A stretch of 64,000 bases of DNA from Saccharomycopsis malanga (lineage: Eukaryota; Ascomycota; Saccharomycetes; Ascoideales; Saccharomycopsidaceae). Numbering within the stretch: position 1 is the stretch's first letter; the number at the start of each line of letters is the position of its first letter. Of this stretch, positions 37,983-48,133 are shown piece by piece. A program made the translations under genes and the position numbers. The stretch covers positions 620,001-684,000 of the forward strand of contig CP025322.1 of assembly GCA_004014935.1 (NCBI GenBank). The letters run 5' to 3'. The notes below the pieces were generated by a model, which did not search any database, was not told the DNA's origin, and worked only from the letters and a program-made list of their open reading frames with translations.

Positions 37983-40900
37983 CTAATTGTCAACCGGAGC
38001 GTTTTCTTCAGCGTGGTTGCTTAAGCTGTCCAATTCCTCTTCTTCAATTATTGAGGATTTGGTTTTCCGAATACCGGCTGCTTTTTTCTTTTTATTGATA
38101 TTATTACCGAAGGCCTTAAAATTGCTAAGCCCGATTCCGTAGTTTGAGTAAGGGCTACCCAATGGTGACTTACGACGTGCACTATACCGACTATCTATCA
38201 TTTCTGTTCTTGATCTTCCACGGTTGCCTTTTGCAGGCAAATTCAGGGCCAGAGATGTTGAAATCGATGATGATGAGGTTGTAGATACTTTTGAAATCAC
38301 ACCCTCACCCAATGGTTTTCCTAATATGTCGGTATCAACAGTTTCGTTCTGTCCAGAAACCACAGAGCCGTTCTTGTGTTGATAGTGAGCAAAAGGTGAT
38401 CCTGGAGTAGGGCTATCAGGAACTCCGTTTAGTTTATGTAAAGTCAGACTGACCACATTGTACCGACTGTCTCCAAAAGGATCTGGTGAGTTACTACGAT
38501 AATTGAAGCTGCCTGTACTGTAATCATAGAACGAGCTTTTGCGAGAGCTTTGTTCAGATGTGCTAGGGGAATACGAAGCACTAGAAATTGCACCACTGGA
38601 ACGCTTGATTTTGCTGTCGAAAGAGCGCGACCGATTGTATCTTGGTTTGTTAGAGCTGCTGCTTGTGGATGTGTTTATGTTTGAGGCAGAGCCGTTGTGG
38701 TTAAACCCAGAATATGTCGGAGTGTCCATGGATAAGACGGTTCCATTGAAAGATAACTGAGACAAATCAGAAAGCTGTGAAATGGCAGAATATGTGGATA
38801 TCATTGAGCCTGGCCGTGTTTTTGTAGGGCCGGCATTAACGCGAGCGGATGGATTTACAGTGGGATTATTACTGTTTTTAGCTTCTGACCTTCTGGTGGT
38901 TTTCGAAGAGGTTCCTGAAAGAGGCGAGGCATCTTTACTGAATACTACAGACCTTTTTTGTTCTTCTGGTTCTTTTTGAACAATGGCAGCAGGTTTTTCT
39001 GGGCCGGTTGTTTGATTTGTATCGATAACATTACCAGTGACTTCGAGGTTATCAGAAGTTAGTAAATCAACTTGCAGACTGTTTCTGTGCGATAGTGAGA
39101 GTGGCTTTCTTTCATTATTCACTGCGTTGCCAGTGGAAAAGGATTTTTTGTGTTTAAGTTTAATGATGTTTCCAGTTTTGGGTATTTTAACTTTTAAATC
39201 ATTAAAGTTTTTGTTGGACGTTTCATTGATATAAGTGGATGTTTTATTGACGCTGTTTTTGCTTTTTGTTGAATTATTGTTGGCAAGCAGAGAAACAGAC
39301 TCATTGGACTTTTTAGAAGTAGACACACTCAACCTGTCTGATTTTCTGCTACTGTTGCTGCCATCCAAAGCCGTCTCGCTGTTGTTATGGGCAGCTTTGT
39401 GGACCCAAAACTTGAGCTTGTCAATGAAAGCTTTCGATTTGGGATGCTTGCTGATATCGTCTACACTAGATTTCCTGAACTGAAGAGCAACACTACCTAA
39501 AGAAGACTTTCTGCCTACATTGCTGAAGCTTCTCATACGATGCTGAGGAGTCCCAATACTTTTTTGTGAAGTGTCTTTAAGCAGAGAGTAAGACTTGTCC
39601 ACGGAATCCTCTGCGGAGCTATTTATTTCTCCACTGCCAAAGATGTTTCTGAACTTGATTGGCTCTTCAGACTCGTCGATAGTTTCATTGTGATCTTTAA
39701 CATGACTGGATATAGATTTATTGATAGAGGAATTGATTGACTTACCATCAATTTTATTCAACGGCGCGCTTTTAGAAACATGCAAACTGTCCAGAGATTT
39801 CCTAGATGCCACTCGTTTTAAAGAGCTTGATTTTGATAGAAAACCAGTTTCTTTAGATAGAGAGTTTCTAATCAGTCCCAACTTTTTTCCACTTCCGATT
39901 AGCCCGCTAATCGAATTGCCCTTGTCTCTATCTAATTGTCTGAACCTTTCCTTTAATTTTTCACGTTTGCTTTCTTTTTCTAAGAGCAAGTGCCATATGG
40001 CATCCAACTGGTCACACTTACGACACACTACGCTTTCCTTAATCTTTTTTGTATCAAATCCCAAACGTTTTAAATGTTTTACCAAATGCTTTTCAAAATA
40101 CGTCAGAAACTGCATGTTGGCAAAATCCCGGGTATACGCCAACTGCGTCGTGGTGTACTTGAGAGCCTTGGTGCCATAGAAACCCAAAAAGGGATGTTTT
40201 AAAATGGCTTCGACAGAAGAAGGCCGCTTGGCAGCATCTTTGGCAAGAAGCCATTTGCAGAGCTGCACTGCTTCCTCGGGGACTCCTACTCTGTTGGTAT
40301 TACTCTCAAGATATGTGGGTGATGTGGGTGATGATGGATTACTGGCTGGCAACAGCTGGGACGCAGGAATTATTCTGCGCAATTCATAGTTTGGCTCTGT
40401 ATTTATGATCTGGTTTTTGACAGCATCTTCCTCGTCGTCATCAAAAGGCATTTGCCCATACAAGAGAGTATACAATATTATTCCCAAGGCCCATATATCA
40501 ATCTTCATTCCACTGTAACCGGTGACACCACTGCTCTCATTATTCATAAGAAGAAGCTCTGGTGCCATGTAAACATGTGTCCCACATACTGTCTTAAGGC
40601 TGCTGTTTTTATAACAGTCTCTGGAGAAGCCGAAATCAGACAATTTGCAGTTGTTCTTTTTGTCAATCAAGATGTTCTCCAACTTCAAATCACGATGCGC
40701 AATGTTCAACGAATGCATATAAAAAACCGCACTGGCTATTTGAGAAAATATAGACTTAATCTCTTTAAATGTGAGCTGGCATCGCTGTTTCACAAAATAA
40801 TCGTACAATTCTCCTTTCAGACAATATTCAATCGCAAGATACACACTGGTCTCCGTCACTATCACCTCAAACAACCGGGTGATATTTCCATGGAACGCCT

Positions 40901-41153
40901 GCTTGTGGAAGAAAATCTCTCTGATAACATTCGGATCCACTTTTGAACCTGACTTTAACACTACCTTTGTCTTAGTGAGCTTGTGAACCGCCATATACAC
41001 TTTTCCGAACGAGCCTTCACCAATCTGCTTGATGATGTGATAATTTCCAACATTCTCCAACTCTTCTGCATTGAGCTTCTGATACAACCGGTGGTACGAG
41101 TCGTTGAGGGTTGTCGTTCGCTGATTCTCGTTCCGCCGAGTCCTGCTTATCAT
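37983..41153 (-). CDS. Snf1-subfamily Ser/Thr kinase, YPL150W-like
   Basis: 1056 aa, ATG at 41153. The kinase domain (about 38-325) has IGEGSFGKVY, VVLKSGSK with the ATP lysine near 67, ASAVFYMHSLNIAHRDLKLEN, KLSDFGFSRD, VCGTHVYMAPELL and IDIWALGIILYTLLYGQMPFDDD. The combination DPNVIREIFFHKQ with HRDLKLENILID is what I recall of S. cerevisiae YPL150W, a kinase of unknown role; Kin4/Frk1 are the next alternatives. The remaining 700 residues are disordered, Ser/Asn/Lys-rich with many candidate phosphosites, ending in an acidic patch. In the hinge region YC(x)KGELYDYF the residue x is encoded by CTG (plus strand 40818-40820), where relatives have Ser or Gly/Glu: a third sign of CUG-Ser decoding. 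Confidence 0.75.
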   Translation of the reverse strand: MISRTRRNENQRTTTLNDSYHRLYQKLNAEELENVGNYHIIKQIGEGSFGKVYMAVHKLTKTKVVLKSGSKVDPNVIREIFFHKQAFHGNITRLFEVIVTETSVYLAIEYCLKGELYDYFVKQRCQLTFKEIKSIFSQIASAVFYMHSLNIAHRDLKLENILIDKKNNCKLSDFGFSRDCYKNSSLKTVCGTHVYMAPELLLMNNESSGVTGYSGMKIDIWALGIILYTLLYGQMPFDDDEEDAVKNQIINTEPNYELRRIIPASQLLPASNPSSPTSPTYLESNTNRVGVPEEAVQLCKWLLAKDAAKRPSSVEAILKHPFLGFYGTKALKYTTTQLAYTRDFANMQFLTYFEKHLVKHLKRLGFDTKKIKESVVCRKCDQLDAIWHLLLEKESKREKLKERFRQLDRDKGNSISGLIGSGKKLGLIRNSLSKETGFLSKSSSLKRVASRKSLDSLHVSKSAPLNKIDGKSINSSINKSISSHVKDHNETIDESEEPIKFRNIFGSGEINSSAEDSVDKSYSLLKDTSQKSIGTPQHRMRSFSNVGRKSSLGSVALQFRKSSVDDISKHPKSKAFIDKLKFWVHKAAHNNSETALDGSNSSRKSDRLSVSTSKKSNESVSLLANNNSTKSKNSVNKTSTYINETSNKNFNDLKVKIPKTGNIIKLKHKKSFSTGNAVNNERKPLSLSHRNSLQVDLLTSDNLEVTGNVIDTNQTTGPEKPAAIVQKEPEEQKRSVVFSKDASPLSGTSSKTTRRSEAKNSNNPTVNPSARVNAGPTKTRPGSMISTYSAISQLSDLSQLSFNGTVLSMDTPTYSGFNHNGSASNINTSTSSSSNKPRYNRSRSFDSKIKRSSGAISSASYSPSTSEQSSRKSSFYDYSTGSFNYRSNSPDPFGDSRYNVVSLTLHKLNGVPDSPTPGSPFAHYQHKNGSVVSGQNETVDTDILGKPLGEGVISKVSTTSSSSISTSLALNLPAKGNRGRSRTEMIDSRYSARRKSPLGSPYSNYGIGLSNFKAFGNNINKKKKAAGIRKTKSSIIEEEELDSLSNHAEENAPVDN

Positions 41154-42244
41154 CCTGTAGCTCTAATACCTAGTTGCCTCTCGATTTCCTTCGCTATACG
41201 CTCTGCCCTGTTAACTATGTATACTTATATCCAAGTGTGCCGAGCGGGTAACGCATGTGTCCTTGATGGAGTGATCAGATTATGTATGCAATATTAGAAT
41301 ATTGGCACACAAGGTAAAAGACACACAAGGTAAGCCTTATTTAAATCAAGCCCAGACTTGAAATAAAAGCTCCATACCATGTTGATTGAACATGCTAATC
41401 TTTCAAAGAAACTAATTAGCAAGACACCAGGGCACATGACGCGTTTTTTTAATATATATGATGTTTTGCTTTTCATGTTGTCAGTTATTGTTGTGTTATA
41501 CTTAAAAAGTGTAGTCAAATTAATTACAGCTTCAATCAAATTAATACCCCAAATTGACCTGATGTTTAGACAGCCTAAAGAGCTTATAACATCCTTTATT
41601 ATTTATAGCACGTGACATGGATTTTTATATAGTAGTAAACCATTATATAGTCCTATTTGTTAGTTTGAACGCGTAATGGCTAGGTATATGCTGGTCCTAC
41701 AATTCTGTTAATATATAAATTTTGATTATTAACTAGTATTGTCATTAATATCTTAAAGAGCCTGTGGACCGGATGGCTCAGTGGCCAGGGTTCTGGGAGA
41801 AGAGGAAAAAGACTCAACAGGCCCAGGTTCGATTCCCCTTACGAACACTTTACTCGCTGTTTTTTACGATGCTGAACGTGACTTCACAGGCAAGTGTAAC
41901 TCTTTGAAACACGACCTAGACCAGGCCTAGTGCTTACTTTCCACCAACTGGGCGAGAATATTATGATCAACAGTACATGATTGAGCTTTACCAAGCCCCT
42001 TCAGACATACCGCGTATATTCGAAACTGATATTTACTGGGCTGAAATATAAGATATGATTATATTCTCGACGCATTCACATGCAGCTATTAAACATGACT
42101 GCATACTATCTGCACACCCTAAAAACACTACGCGCACCCCCTAAGAGTCAGGATAAGAGAGAGTGAAAAATTACGGAGATCAACACCAAAATGGATAGTT
42201 AAATTCTGAAGCAAAATTTTAGACAATTGTGTTTTTTTATTTAC
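41154..42244. other. 1.1 kb divergent promoter region with a full SINE
   Basis: Between the kinase (minus) and FPGS (plus). The SINE occupies 41759-42063. Short frames around 41250-41615 have no features of real proteins. Confidence 0.55.
41759..42063 (+). mobile_element. Full-length tRNA-derived SINE
   Basis: It has A box TGGCTCAGTGGCC near 41774, B box GGTTCGATTCC near 41826, a T6 run in GCTGTTTTTTACGATG, body GAACGTGACTTCACAGGC, and 3' domain GAGCTTTACCAAGCCCC to GATATTTACTGGGCTG. The hairpin is shortened (CTAGACCAGGCCTAG) and the tail has decayed (AGATATGATTATATT). No clear target-site duplication. It lies about 180 bp upstream of the FPGS ATG, in a divergent promoter. Confidence 0.88.
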
Positions 42245-43888
42245 ATGTTTCTGGCCCCGACAAGAGTGATTTCAGTTGCCGTGAAGCTTAGTGTTTTTTC
42301 ACAAAAGATTTTGTTTTCAACCAGTCGAAACAATATGAGATCTTATCAAGAAGCGATAGATACCTTGAATGGGTTACAAACGAATTTTGCTGTGATCCAG
42401 CAGACGAAACAGAGCGGGAACAAAAACATGGCAACTTTGTTGCAAATGTTCGAGTATTCTAGACGGGTTGGGTTTGATGCTGCTGAATACGACAAGCTTA
42501 ACATAGTTCATGTAACCGGTACTAAAGGAAAAGGTTCCACATGTGCCTTTGTACAGTCTTTGTTGGCACAATACAAGTCTACTTCGTCCAAGATTTCCAA
42601 GATTGGGTTGTACACGTCGCCTCACTTGAGATCGGTCAGAGAAAGAATATGTATTGATGGAAAACCAATTTCCGAGGAGTTATTTGCAAAGTATTTTTTC
42701 GAAGTGTATGACTTGTACAAAAAGACCAACAATGATCCTTCGTTGACCACTGAATTGACTAAGGACGAGCTTCCTGGGTATTTCAAATACTTGACTATTT
42801 TGTCTTTTTACATCTTCATGAAGGAAGGTGTTGATGCTGCAGTCTATGAGGTAGGTATTGGTGGTGAACTTGATTCCACCAATATAATCCACAAACCCTT
42901 GGCCAGCGGTGTGTCTAGCATTGCCGTGGACCATACCTTTGTGCTTGGTAACACTCTTGCTGAGATTTCCTGGAATAAGTCTGGAATATTCAAAGCAGGT
43001 GCCCCTGCGTTTTCTGTAATCCAAGAACCCGAAAGTGCCAAAGTTTTGGAACAACGTGCCAAGGAAAAACTGGTTTCCAAATATACAGTAGTTGATGTTC
43101 ATCCGTTGCTCAAAGATGGTAGTGTAAAGTTGGGCATTGACGGGGATGTCCAAAAAATTAATGCTTCTTTAGCAGTCGCTTTGGCTTTTTCTGTCTTTAA
43201 ACAATTGAATATACCAATTTACGACACTATTAGCAATGATGAAATCCCTGAGAATATTAATAGCATTAGCGAGTTCCCTCAGAAAATACTTGACGGTTTG
43301 GAAAAGGCACACATTGACGGTCGTGCCCAGATTTTGAATGATTCTGTAAACACCAACCTAACTTGGTATTTAGACGGCTCTCATACCGTTGAAAGTATTG
43401 AGAAATCTACAACTTGGTGGAATCAGAAAATGATTGCTAAAAAATCAAAATCTCCCGAGGCCCATAACAATTCTATTAGAATCCTTTTCTTCAATCAACA
43501 GTCCAGAAACATCGAGGAGCTTTTGACAACTCTCTACAAAGGTTGCGAAAAAACTGTATCTTTTGAAAACGCAATCTTCACCACCAATGTCACTTGGGCA
43601 AACCATAAATATGATATCAATTTGGTTAGCATGAACGTCGATGCTGCCCAGGTAGACCAGTTGAGTATGCAGAAACGCTCTAAAGCACAATGGGAGCAGC
43701 TTGAACAAGAATCTGGTCTTGCAACTGATCAAAAAACCAAGCTTGACATCTTCCCAGACATCGAAAGCGGCACAAACTTGGTTAGAGACCTTGCCAAGAA
43801 ATATCCAGAAAAAGACATTGACGTTTTTGTTTGTGGATCATTGCACTTAGTGGGTGGATTGCTTGTTGTTTTAGATAGTGCCAAATGA
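42245..43888 (+). CDS. MET7: Folylpolyglutamate synthase, probable dual targeting
   Basis: 547 aa from ATG 42245; 517 aa from a second ATG at 42335. The enzyme adds glutamates to folates, holding them in cytosol and mitochondria. Motifs: VHVTGTKGKGSTCAFVQSLL (P-loop), GLYTSPHLRSVRERI, GYFKYLTILSFYIFMKEGVDAAVYEVGIGGELDSTNI, DHTFVLGNTLAEISWNKSGIFKAG, and near the end FVCGSLHLVGG. The segment before the second ATG (FLAPTRVISVAVKLSVFSQKILFSTSRNN) is basic, hydroxylated and free of acids, as in a mitochondrial presequence with a FSTSR-like cleavage region. The second ATG would give a cytosolic form beginning MRSYQEAIDTLNGLQTNF, the usual start of the domain. Using two starts for two compartments is known for FPGS in other eukaryotes. 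Confidence 0.93.
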   Translation: MFLAPTRVISVAVKLSVFSQKILFSTSRNNMRSYQEAIDTLNGLQTNFAVIQQTKQSGNKNMATLLQMFEYSRRVGFDAAEYDKLNIVHVTGTKGKGSTCAFVQSLLAQYKSTSSKISKIGLYTSPHLRSVRERICIDGKPISEELFAKYFFEVYDLYKKTNNDPSLTTELTKDELPGYFKYLTILSFYIFMKEGVDAAVYEVGIGGELDSTNIIHKPLASGVSSIAVDHTFVLGNTLAEISWNKSGIFKAGAPAFSVIQEPESAKVLEQRAKEKLVSKYTVVDVHPLLKDGSVKLGIDGDVQKINASLAVALAFSVFKQLNIPIYDTISNDEIPENINSISEFPQKILDGLEKAHIDGRAQILNDSVNTNLTWYLDGSHTVESIEKSTTWWNQKMIAKKSKSPEAHNNSIRILFFNQQSRNIEELLTTLYKGCEKTVSFENAIFTTNVTWANHKYDINLVSMNVDAAQVDQLSMQKRSKAQWEQLEQESGLATDQKTKLDIFPDIESGTNLVRDLAKKYPEKDIDVFVCGSLHLVGGLLVVLDSAK

Positions 43889-44356
43889 GTTTATGAGTTT
43901 ATGAGTTTTTTGCTTCATAATTTATACAATAAGTTTTTAGGTCTTCAGTTCAATGATTTCAAAGAAAGTACACGTTATATTGTTCGAGTGTCAAAAACGC
44001 TACAGCTAATATTATGACTTTGTCAAGTTTTGAAGGTTGTTGTTGATTATAGGATAGTAATGGTACATATACTTTAACTACTCTAGTTAATTTGGTATGT
44101 TTTGCGTTGTTTGCTTAGGTTGCTAGTCTCTGTTTTCCGGTTTTTCTTGCATACTAAACCCATTTTTATAAAAATTGTATAAAGTTAGAAATACAGTTAA
44201 TAACCCTAGATTTTCATGGGATCCAGTTTTATAATACTATGTATTGATTGTAGTTTTCGAACAAAAACTCTTACACACTAAAAACTCCTGTTTTGCAAAC
44301 GTCACATCCAAGAGAAAAAAAAATTACTTGTATAATATTCTTATCACACAACATCA

Positions 44357-44398
44357 AAGTAAAATCAGCTTCCAGACAAGTAAAATCAGCTTCCAGAC
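44357..44398. repeat. Perfect 21-bp tandem duplication
   Basis: Two exact copies of a 21-bp unit (AAGTAAAATCAGCTTCCAG plus AC), at 44357-44377 and 44378-44398, about 170-210 bp upstream of the YVH1 ATG. Perfect identity suggests a recent event; it doubles whatever site the unit contains. Confidence 0.9.
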
Positions 44399-44422
44399 AA
44401 TTAACCAGAAGTTGTCCTGATA

Positions 44423-44483
44423 GCTCATCGCGCTGCTAGATGCACCACCATGCATTAATCACGCATCTTTGAAAAAAATTTTT
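44423..44483 (+). promoter_or_regulatory. PAC and RRPE motifs of YVH1
   Basis: GCTCATCGC at 44423-44431 is a perfect PAC in reverse, and TGAAAAAAATTTTT at 44470-44483 is an RRPE. They lie about 80-140 bp upstream of the YVH1 ATG. Yvh1 acts in late 60S assembly, so this control makes sense. Confidence 0.8.
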
Positions 44484-44564
44484 GTTCTGCATAAAGCACC
44501 GGAGAGTATCTTCAAATCAGATCAAGAGAGATAATTGAAACAAAAGCGAAAACTGATAGTGAAA

Positions 44565-45683
44565 ATGGACCGTATTTTAGGAGGTATATATGTGAGTTCG
44601 TACCAAGCAGTTGCTGTGGGGATGGACTTGAAAAAATACAAGATAACCCATGTCTTGTCGGTGGTCAAGGGTCCATTACCAGAATATCTTGCCAAAGAGT
44701 ATAAGGTGAAGCAAATAGAGGTGGACGATGCAGAGAGCGAGAATATTATCGATTTTTTCAACGAAGCCAATAGATTCATTGACAGTGCGTTGTATCCACC
44801 AATTGAAAAGCCTGTAAAGACGTCAGAGCCTAATAAAAAAGCCGGTCATCGCGGCGCCATTCTCATACACTGTTCCCAGGGTGTATCACGTAGTGTGGCA
44901 TTCACCATGGCATATTTAATGTATAAATACAAGCTTTCGTGGCAAAACTCACTTTATGCAGTTCAAAGAAAGAGAGAACTTGCACAGCCCAATGATGGAT
45001 TCATGGAACAGTTGCGTATCTACGAAGAGGCACTTCAGCACAGTGAGTACGTTCTTGACAGAATTGACTTGAATGCCGAGAATCTGTACAGAGAATGGGT
45101 GTTCAAGAGTCAGATGGAAGACGAGGAGGCCCGCAGTCGGTTCTTGGCTAATGATAAGGCCTACGCAGATACAGAAATCACCAATAAAGACATAGAGGAA
45201 GAAAACAGTGTGCTGAAAAATGTTGCTGGAAAACAAGTGGAAAAAGGTCAAGAAAAGCTCACTCAATTGAGATGTAAGAAATGTCGCCAGCCGTTGGCTT
45301 TGTCAACATCTTTTATCCCTCACGAAAGGCCAGACGAAAACTCTAGACACGCCCAATTTTTCACCACGTCTGCTAACAGCAACCGAATCATTGGGGTTGA
45401 GAGAGCCTCTGAATTTTGTTCTCACATTTTTACTGAGCCCTTGAACTGGATGAAGGAGGAATTGCAAGGCAAGGGTGAGCTTTTGGGCAAGTTTTATTGT
45501 CCAAACAAAAGATGTGGCACCAAAGTCGGTACCTACAGTTGGAAAGGTTCAAGATGTTCCTGTGGAAAATGGGTTGTTCCAGCAATCAGTTTGCAAACTG
45601 CCAAGGTTGATGAGGCTTTTATTAGTCTTCATTCAAATTTTGAGAAAATCAAGCACGAGTCTCAAGCAATTTCCAAACAGTAA
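44565..45683 (+). CDS. YVH1: Dual-specificity phosphatase Yvh1 with zinc-binding domain
   Basis: 372 aa, ATG at 44565 (upstream frame starts at TTG only). Yvh1 releases Mrt4 from pre-60S ribosomes. The N-terminal phosphatase domain has the active site IHCSQGVSRS (Cys103, Arg109), followed by AYLMYKYKLS and AQPNDGFMEQLRIYE. The C-terminal zinc domain, the part needed in ribosome assembly, has LRCKKCRQPLA, CSHIFTEPLNWM, FYCPNKRCGTKVGTYSWKGSRCSCGKWVVPAISL, with all expected cysteines. The length equals the family norm. Confidence 0.96.
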   Translation: MDRILGGIYVSSYQAVAVGMDLKKYKITHVLSVVKGPLPEYLAKEYKVKQIEVDDAESENIIDFFNEANRFIDSALYPPIEKPVKTSEPNKKAGHRGAILIHCSQGVSRSVAFTMAYLMYKYKLSWQNSLYAVQRKRELAQPNDGFMEQLRIYEEALQHSEYVLDRIDLNAENLYREWVFKSQMEDEEARSRFLANDKAYADTEITNKDIEEENSVLKNVAGKQVEKGQEKLTQLRCKKCRQPLALSTSFIPHERPDENSRHAQFFTTSANSNRIIGVERASEFCSHIFTEPLNWMKEELQGKGELLGKFYCPNKRCGTKVGTYSWKGSRCSCGKWVVPAISLQTAKVDEAFISLHSNFEKIKHESQAISKQ

Positions 45684-46378
45684 TATTATTAGTGAATCTT
45701 TAACGTTACATCAAAATAGACCTCATATTATAATATTGTGTTGTTTTCTGGATTTCTTGATTATAGATTTTTTGTTATAAAGCACGGGTTCGCTGTGGTA
45801 TTTTGTCGGAGTTGATTTGGAATTAATATTATGGGTTTTCATCTCTTTAGATGTGTAGGTAGATTTTTAGTAAATGTTAAAACTTAGACAGTATGCTCAA
45901 GAATAATTTTATTAACTCTCTTTCTTTTTTGTCTCTTTCAGTATGGCTCATAGGAGTTTTTGTACATTATACATTCAATAACAATGAACTAAGGATATAG
46001 TTACTGTCTTGGTAATATACTTTTTGTCTTGAAAGCTGTGAGATTATGTAATTTCCTATTCATTTTTTATGCAATTTTAGTCCTAATGATAGCTCATATG
46101 GCCATTTTGAGTAGTTCAGCCATAAGGCTCTGACTGAAAGGTTGAATCAGAACCTGTGCATTTTGATACCTGAAAAATTTACATACTACATTCTAGTTCT
46201 CTCTAGCATTTTACCTATTTAGAAAGAATAATACAAATACCTTCTTTTGTGCAAACCAGTTTGTTGCAAACTATCCTACATTAGGTTCATGAAAGTGAAC
46301 CCCTATACATTATCCAATATTGCAGTCATTTATTAATTGATATCCTTATACGCCCCCCAAATAATCAAAACCGCCAAG
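45684..46378. other. Convergent intergenic region, nothing seen
   Basis: Between the 3' ends of YVH1 and the APC15-like gene. AT-rich, no repeats, open frames or RNA-like structure that I can support. Confidence 0.6.
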
Positions 46379-47686
46379 CTATTCCACCTCCATGTCGGAA
46401 TCCTCATTGTCCTCGTTCTGGGTGGTGTTTCTAGAGAACAGATGATACATTTCCGAGTGCAATTGCAGCAGATCGCCAGTATTTGTGCTGTTGAGTCCTG
46501 TGCGGTACCCCGAGTTGACATTACTGCCTACATTATCATCGCCAAAGTCTGCTTGGGCAAGCAATTCAGGATTGAACGACGACAACCGCGTGCTGGTACT
46601 GATGTTTCTTGTTCCATTGGAACGCATTTGTATAAGTTCAACATTTAACTCAGAATCATAGAAACCACTTTCCTGATGTGTGCTACTATTGTAGTTAAAG
46701 CTATTGTTTCGCTGGGGCTGTTGACTGGCCCTGTTCAGCATATTAAATGCCGAGACACTGTTATTGGTATTGCCTGTGGTTGGACCGCTACTCTGTGTTG
46801 GAATATTACTATTGATTTGTTCAGGATTACTCTGAGTTTGTGAATCTGATTCAAGAACATTTCCAATGTCATTATCATTGTCATCTTCATACTCTTCTTC
46901 TGCTGCCATAAACCCATCATAGTCACTATCTTCGTCAAACTCATTGTCATTTTCTTCAAAGACACCACTCAAATATTCATCTCCATAATTATCGTCGTCA
47001 TGATCTGGAATGTCTGCGTCTAAATCCACTTGCAACTCCGATCTTTCCAAACGACTTCCAGTGGTATTATTGGTAGTGAACCCCGTACCTTCAGCTTGTG
47101 GCTGTATTGATCCAGCAGTAAGACTATTGATTCTGCGCTCACTGTCCTCGCCAGTCGGATCCTGAAAAATCATCCCATTATTTACCCCAGAATTGGTGTT
47201 TCTTAACAAGTTTTCTGCCGTACCTGGCATCGACTCTGTATATTCGCCATTATCATTCTCCTGCAACTCCATTTTCCGGTCATCAATCATCTTTTGCATT
47301 GTCTTTTCCACCCCCAACGGTTTCAAATACGAATATCCAAGCGTCTTTATACTGTCCAAATATGCCAACCGAGCCTCGACCTCATTACTGAAAACATTTG
47401 TTGATGCCAACGTCGTTATTGTTGCACCTACACTGGCTGATGAATATGAAGACAACGGAGGCGCAAACCTAGCCCCTCTACTCCCATAATACCCTCTGGA
47501 ACCATACTGGCTTTGCTGCTGGTGCTGGTGCTGCTGGTGCTGGTTCTGTTGCCTCACTTGCCTCTGGTTTCTGCCTGTGACAGAACTGCCGAATTGTTTG
47601 CGTTTTCTAAGATAGTTTGAACCTTGATCATTGTCTTCAAGCCAAAGATGATGTGTGTTTGCTGGCATCAAATTCGGTAAAAACAT
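46379..47686 (-). CDS. Anaphase-promoting complex subunit Apc15/Mnd2-like
   Basis: 435 aa, ATG at 47686. Apc15 (Mnd2 in budding yeast) controls mitotic-checkpoint complex turnover and restrains APC/C-Ama1 in meiosis. The N-terminus HHLWLEDNDQGSNYLRKRKQFG (acidic-aromatic then basic) and the block LAYLDSIKTLGYSYLKPLGVEKTMQKMIDDRKM (about 109-141) match the fungal Apc15 signature, in which an aromatic-Leu-(K/R)-P-x-G-(V/I) motif precedes KTM. An HQ-rich stretch separates the two. The C-terminal 290 residues are acidic and disordered (EENDNEFDEDSDYDGF), as in Mnd2. The name rests on these short motifs, so it is probable, not certain. Confidence 0.65.
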   Translation of the reverse strand: MFLPNLMPANTHHLWLEDNDQGSNYLRKRKQFGSSVTGRNQRQVRQQNQHQQHQHQQQSQYGSRGYYGSRGARFAPPLSSYSSASVGATITTLASTNVFSNEVEARLAYLDSIKTLGYSYLKPLGVEKTMQKMIDDRKMELQENDNGEYTESMPGTAENLLRNTNSGVNNGMIFQDPTGEDSERRINSLTAGSIQPQAEGTGFTTNNTTGSRLERSELQVDLDADIPDHDDDNYGDEYLSGVFEENDNEFDEDSDYDGFMAAEEEYEDDNDNDIGNVLESDSQTQSNPEQINSNIPTQSSGPTTGNTNNSVSAFNMLNRASQQPQRNNSFNYNSSTHQESGFYDSELNVELIQMRSNGTRNISTSTRLSSFNPELLAQADFGDDNVGSNVNSGYRTGLNSTNTGDLLQLHSEMYHLFSRNTTQNEDNEDSDMEVE

Positions 47687-48133
47687 TTTGCTATACTCTC
47701 CTGATTTTTCCGCTCAATTCTAAAACTTCTCTTATTGTGTTTATCATCAAATAGTTCAATGTTGAGTTTTATAGCCCTTCTGAAGGAAGACGCGCATGTC
47801 AGGCGCGTTGTGCATGATGGTACGTCACTTTGCGTTCCTGTAAATATGTATGTATATTTTGAATGAATCAGAAACCATATAGCAGTGCCCCATATAGAAT
47901 AAAGTTAGCATGGTGTTATGGAATAGTGAGCTGGTGATGGTTTTTAGGCTTTTTTAATGTATGCTGAGACTACATCTCTTATATTAAGGAAGACACGGGG
48001 CTTCCAACCCTTTTCATTTCGCCTAAAAGGGAAAGGTGTAAAGTTGGATGGGAAGAGGGACAGTAGAACATATAAAACACATCATATTGAGTGTTTTGGG
48101 TTGAGAGAGCTGTACAAGTACGGTGTGTTTAAA
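47687..48133. other. Divergent promoter (APC15-like gene and RAM2)
   Basis: Holds CGCGCATGTCAGGCGCGTTG and a GTGCATGATG word near 47790-47820. No gene. The open frame that continues into RAM2 exon 1 from 47957 is not coding upstream of the ATG at 48134. Confidence 0.5.

Larger units (their letters stand above)
43889..44564. other. Intergenic, YVH1 promoter
   Basis: A short GAGTTTAT repeat follows the FPGS stop. Nearer YVH1 lie a 21-bp tandem duplication and PAC and RRPE motifs, listed separately. I see no gene. Confidence 0.6.
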
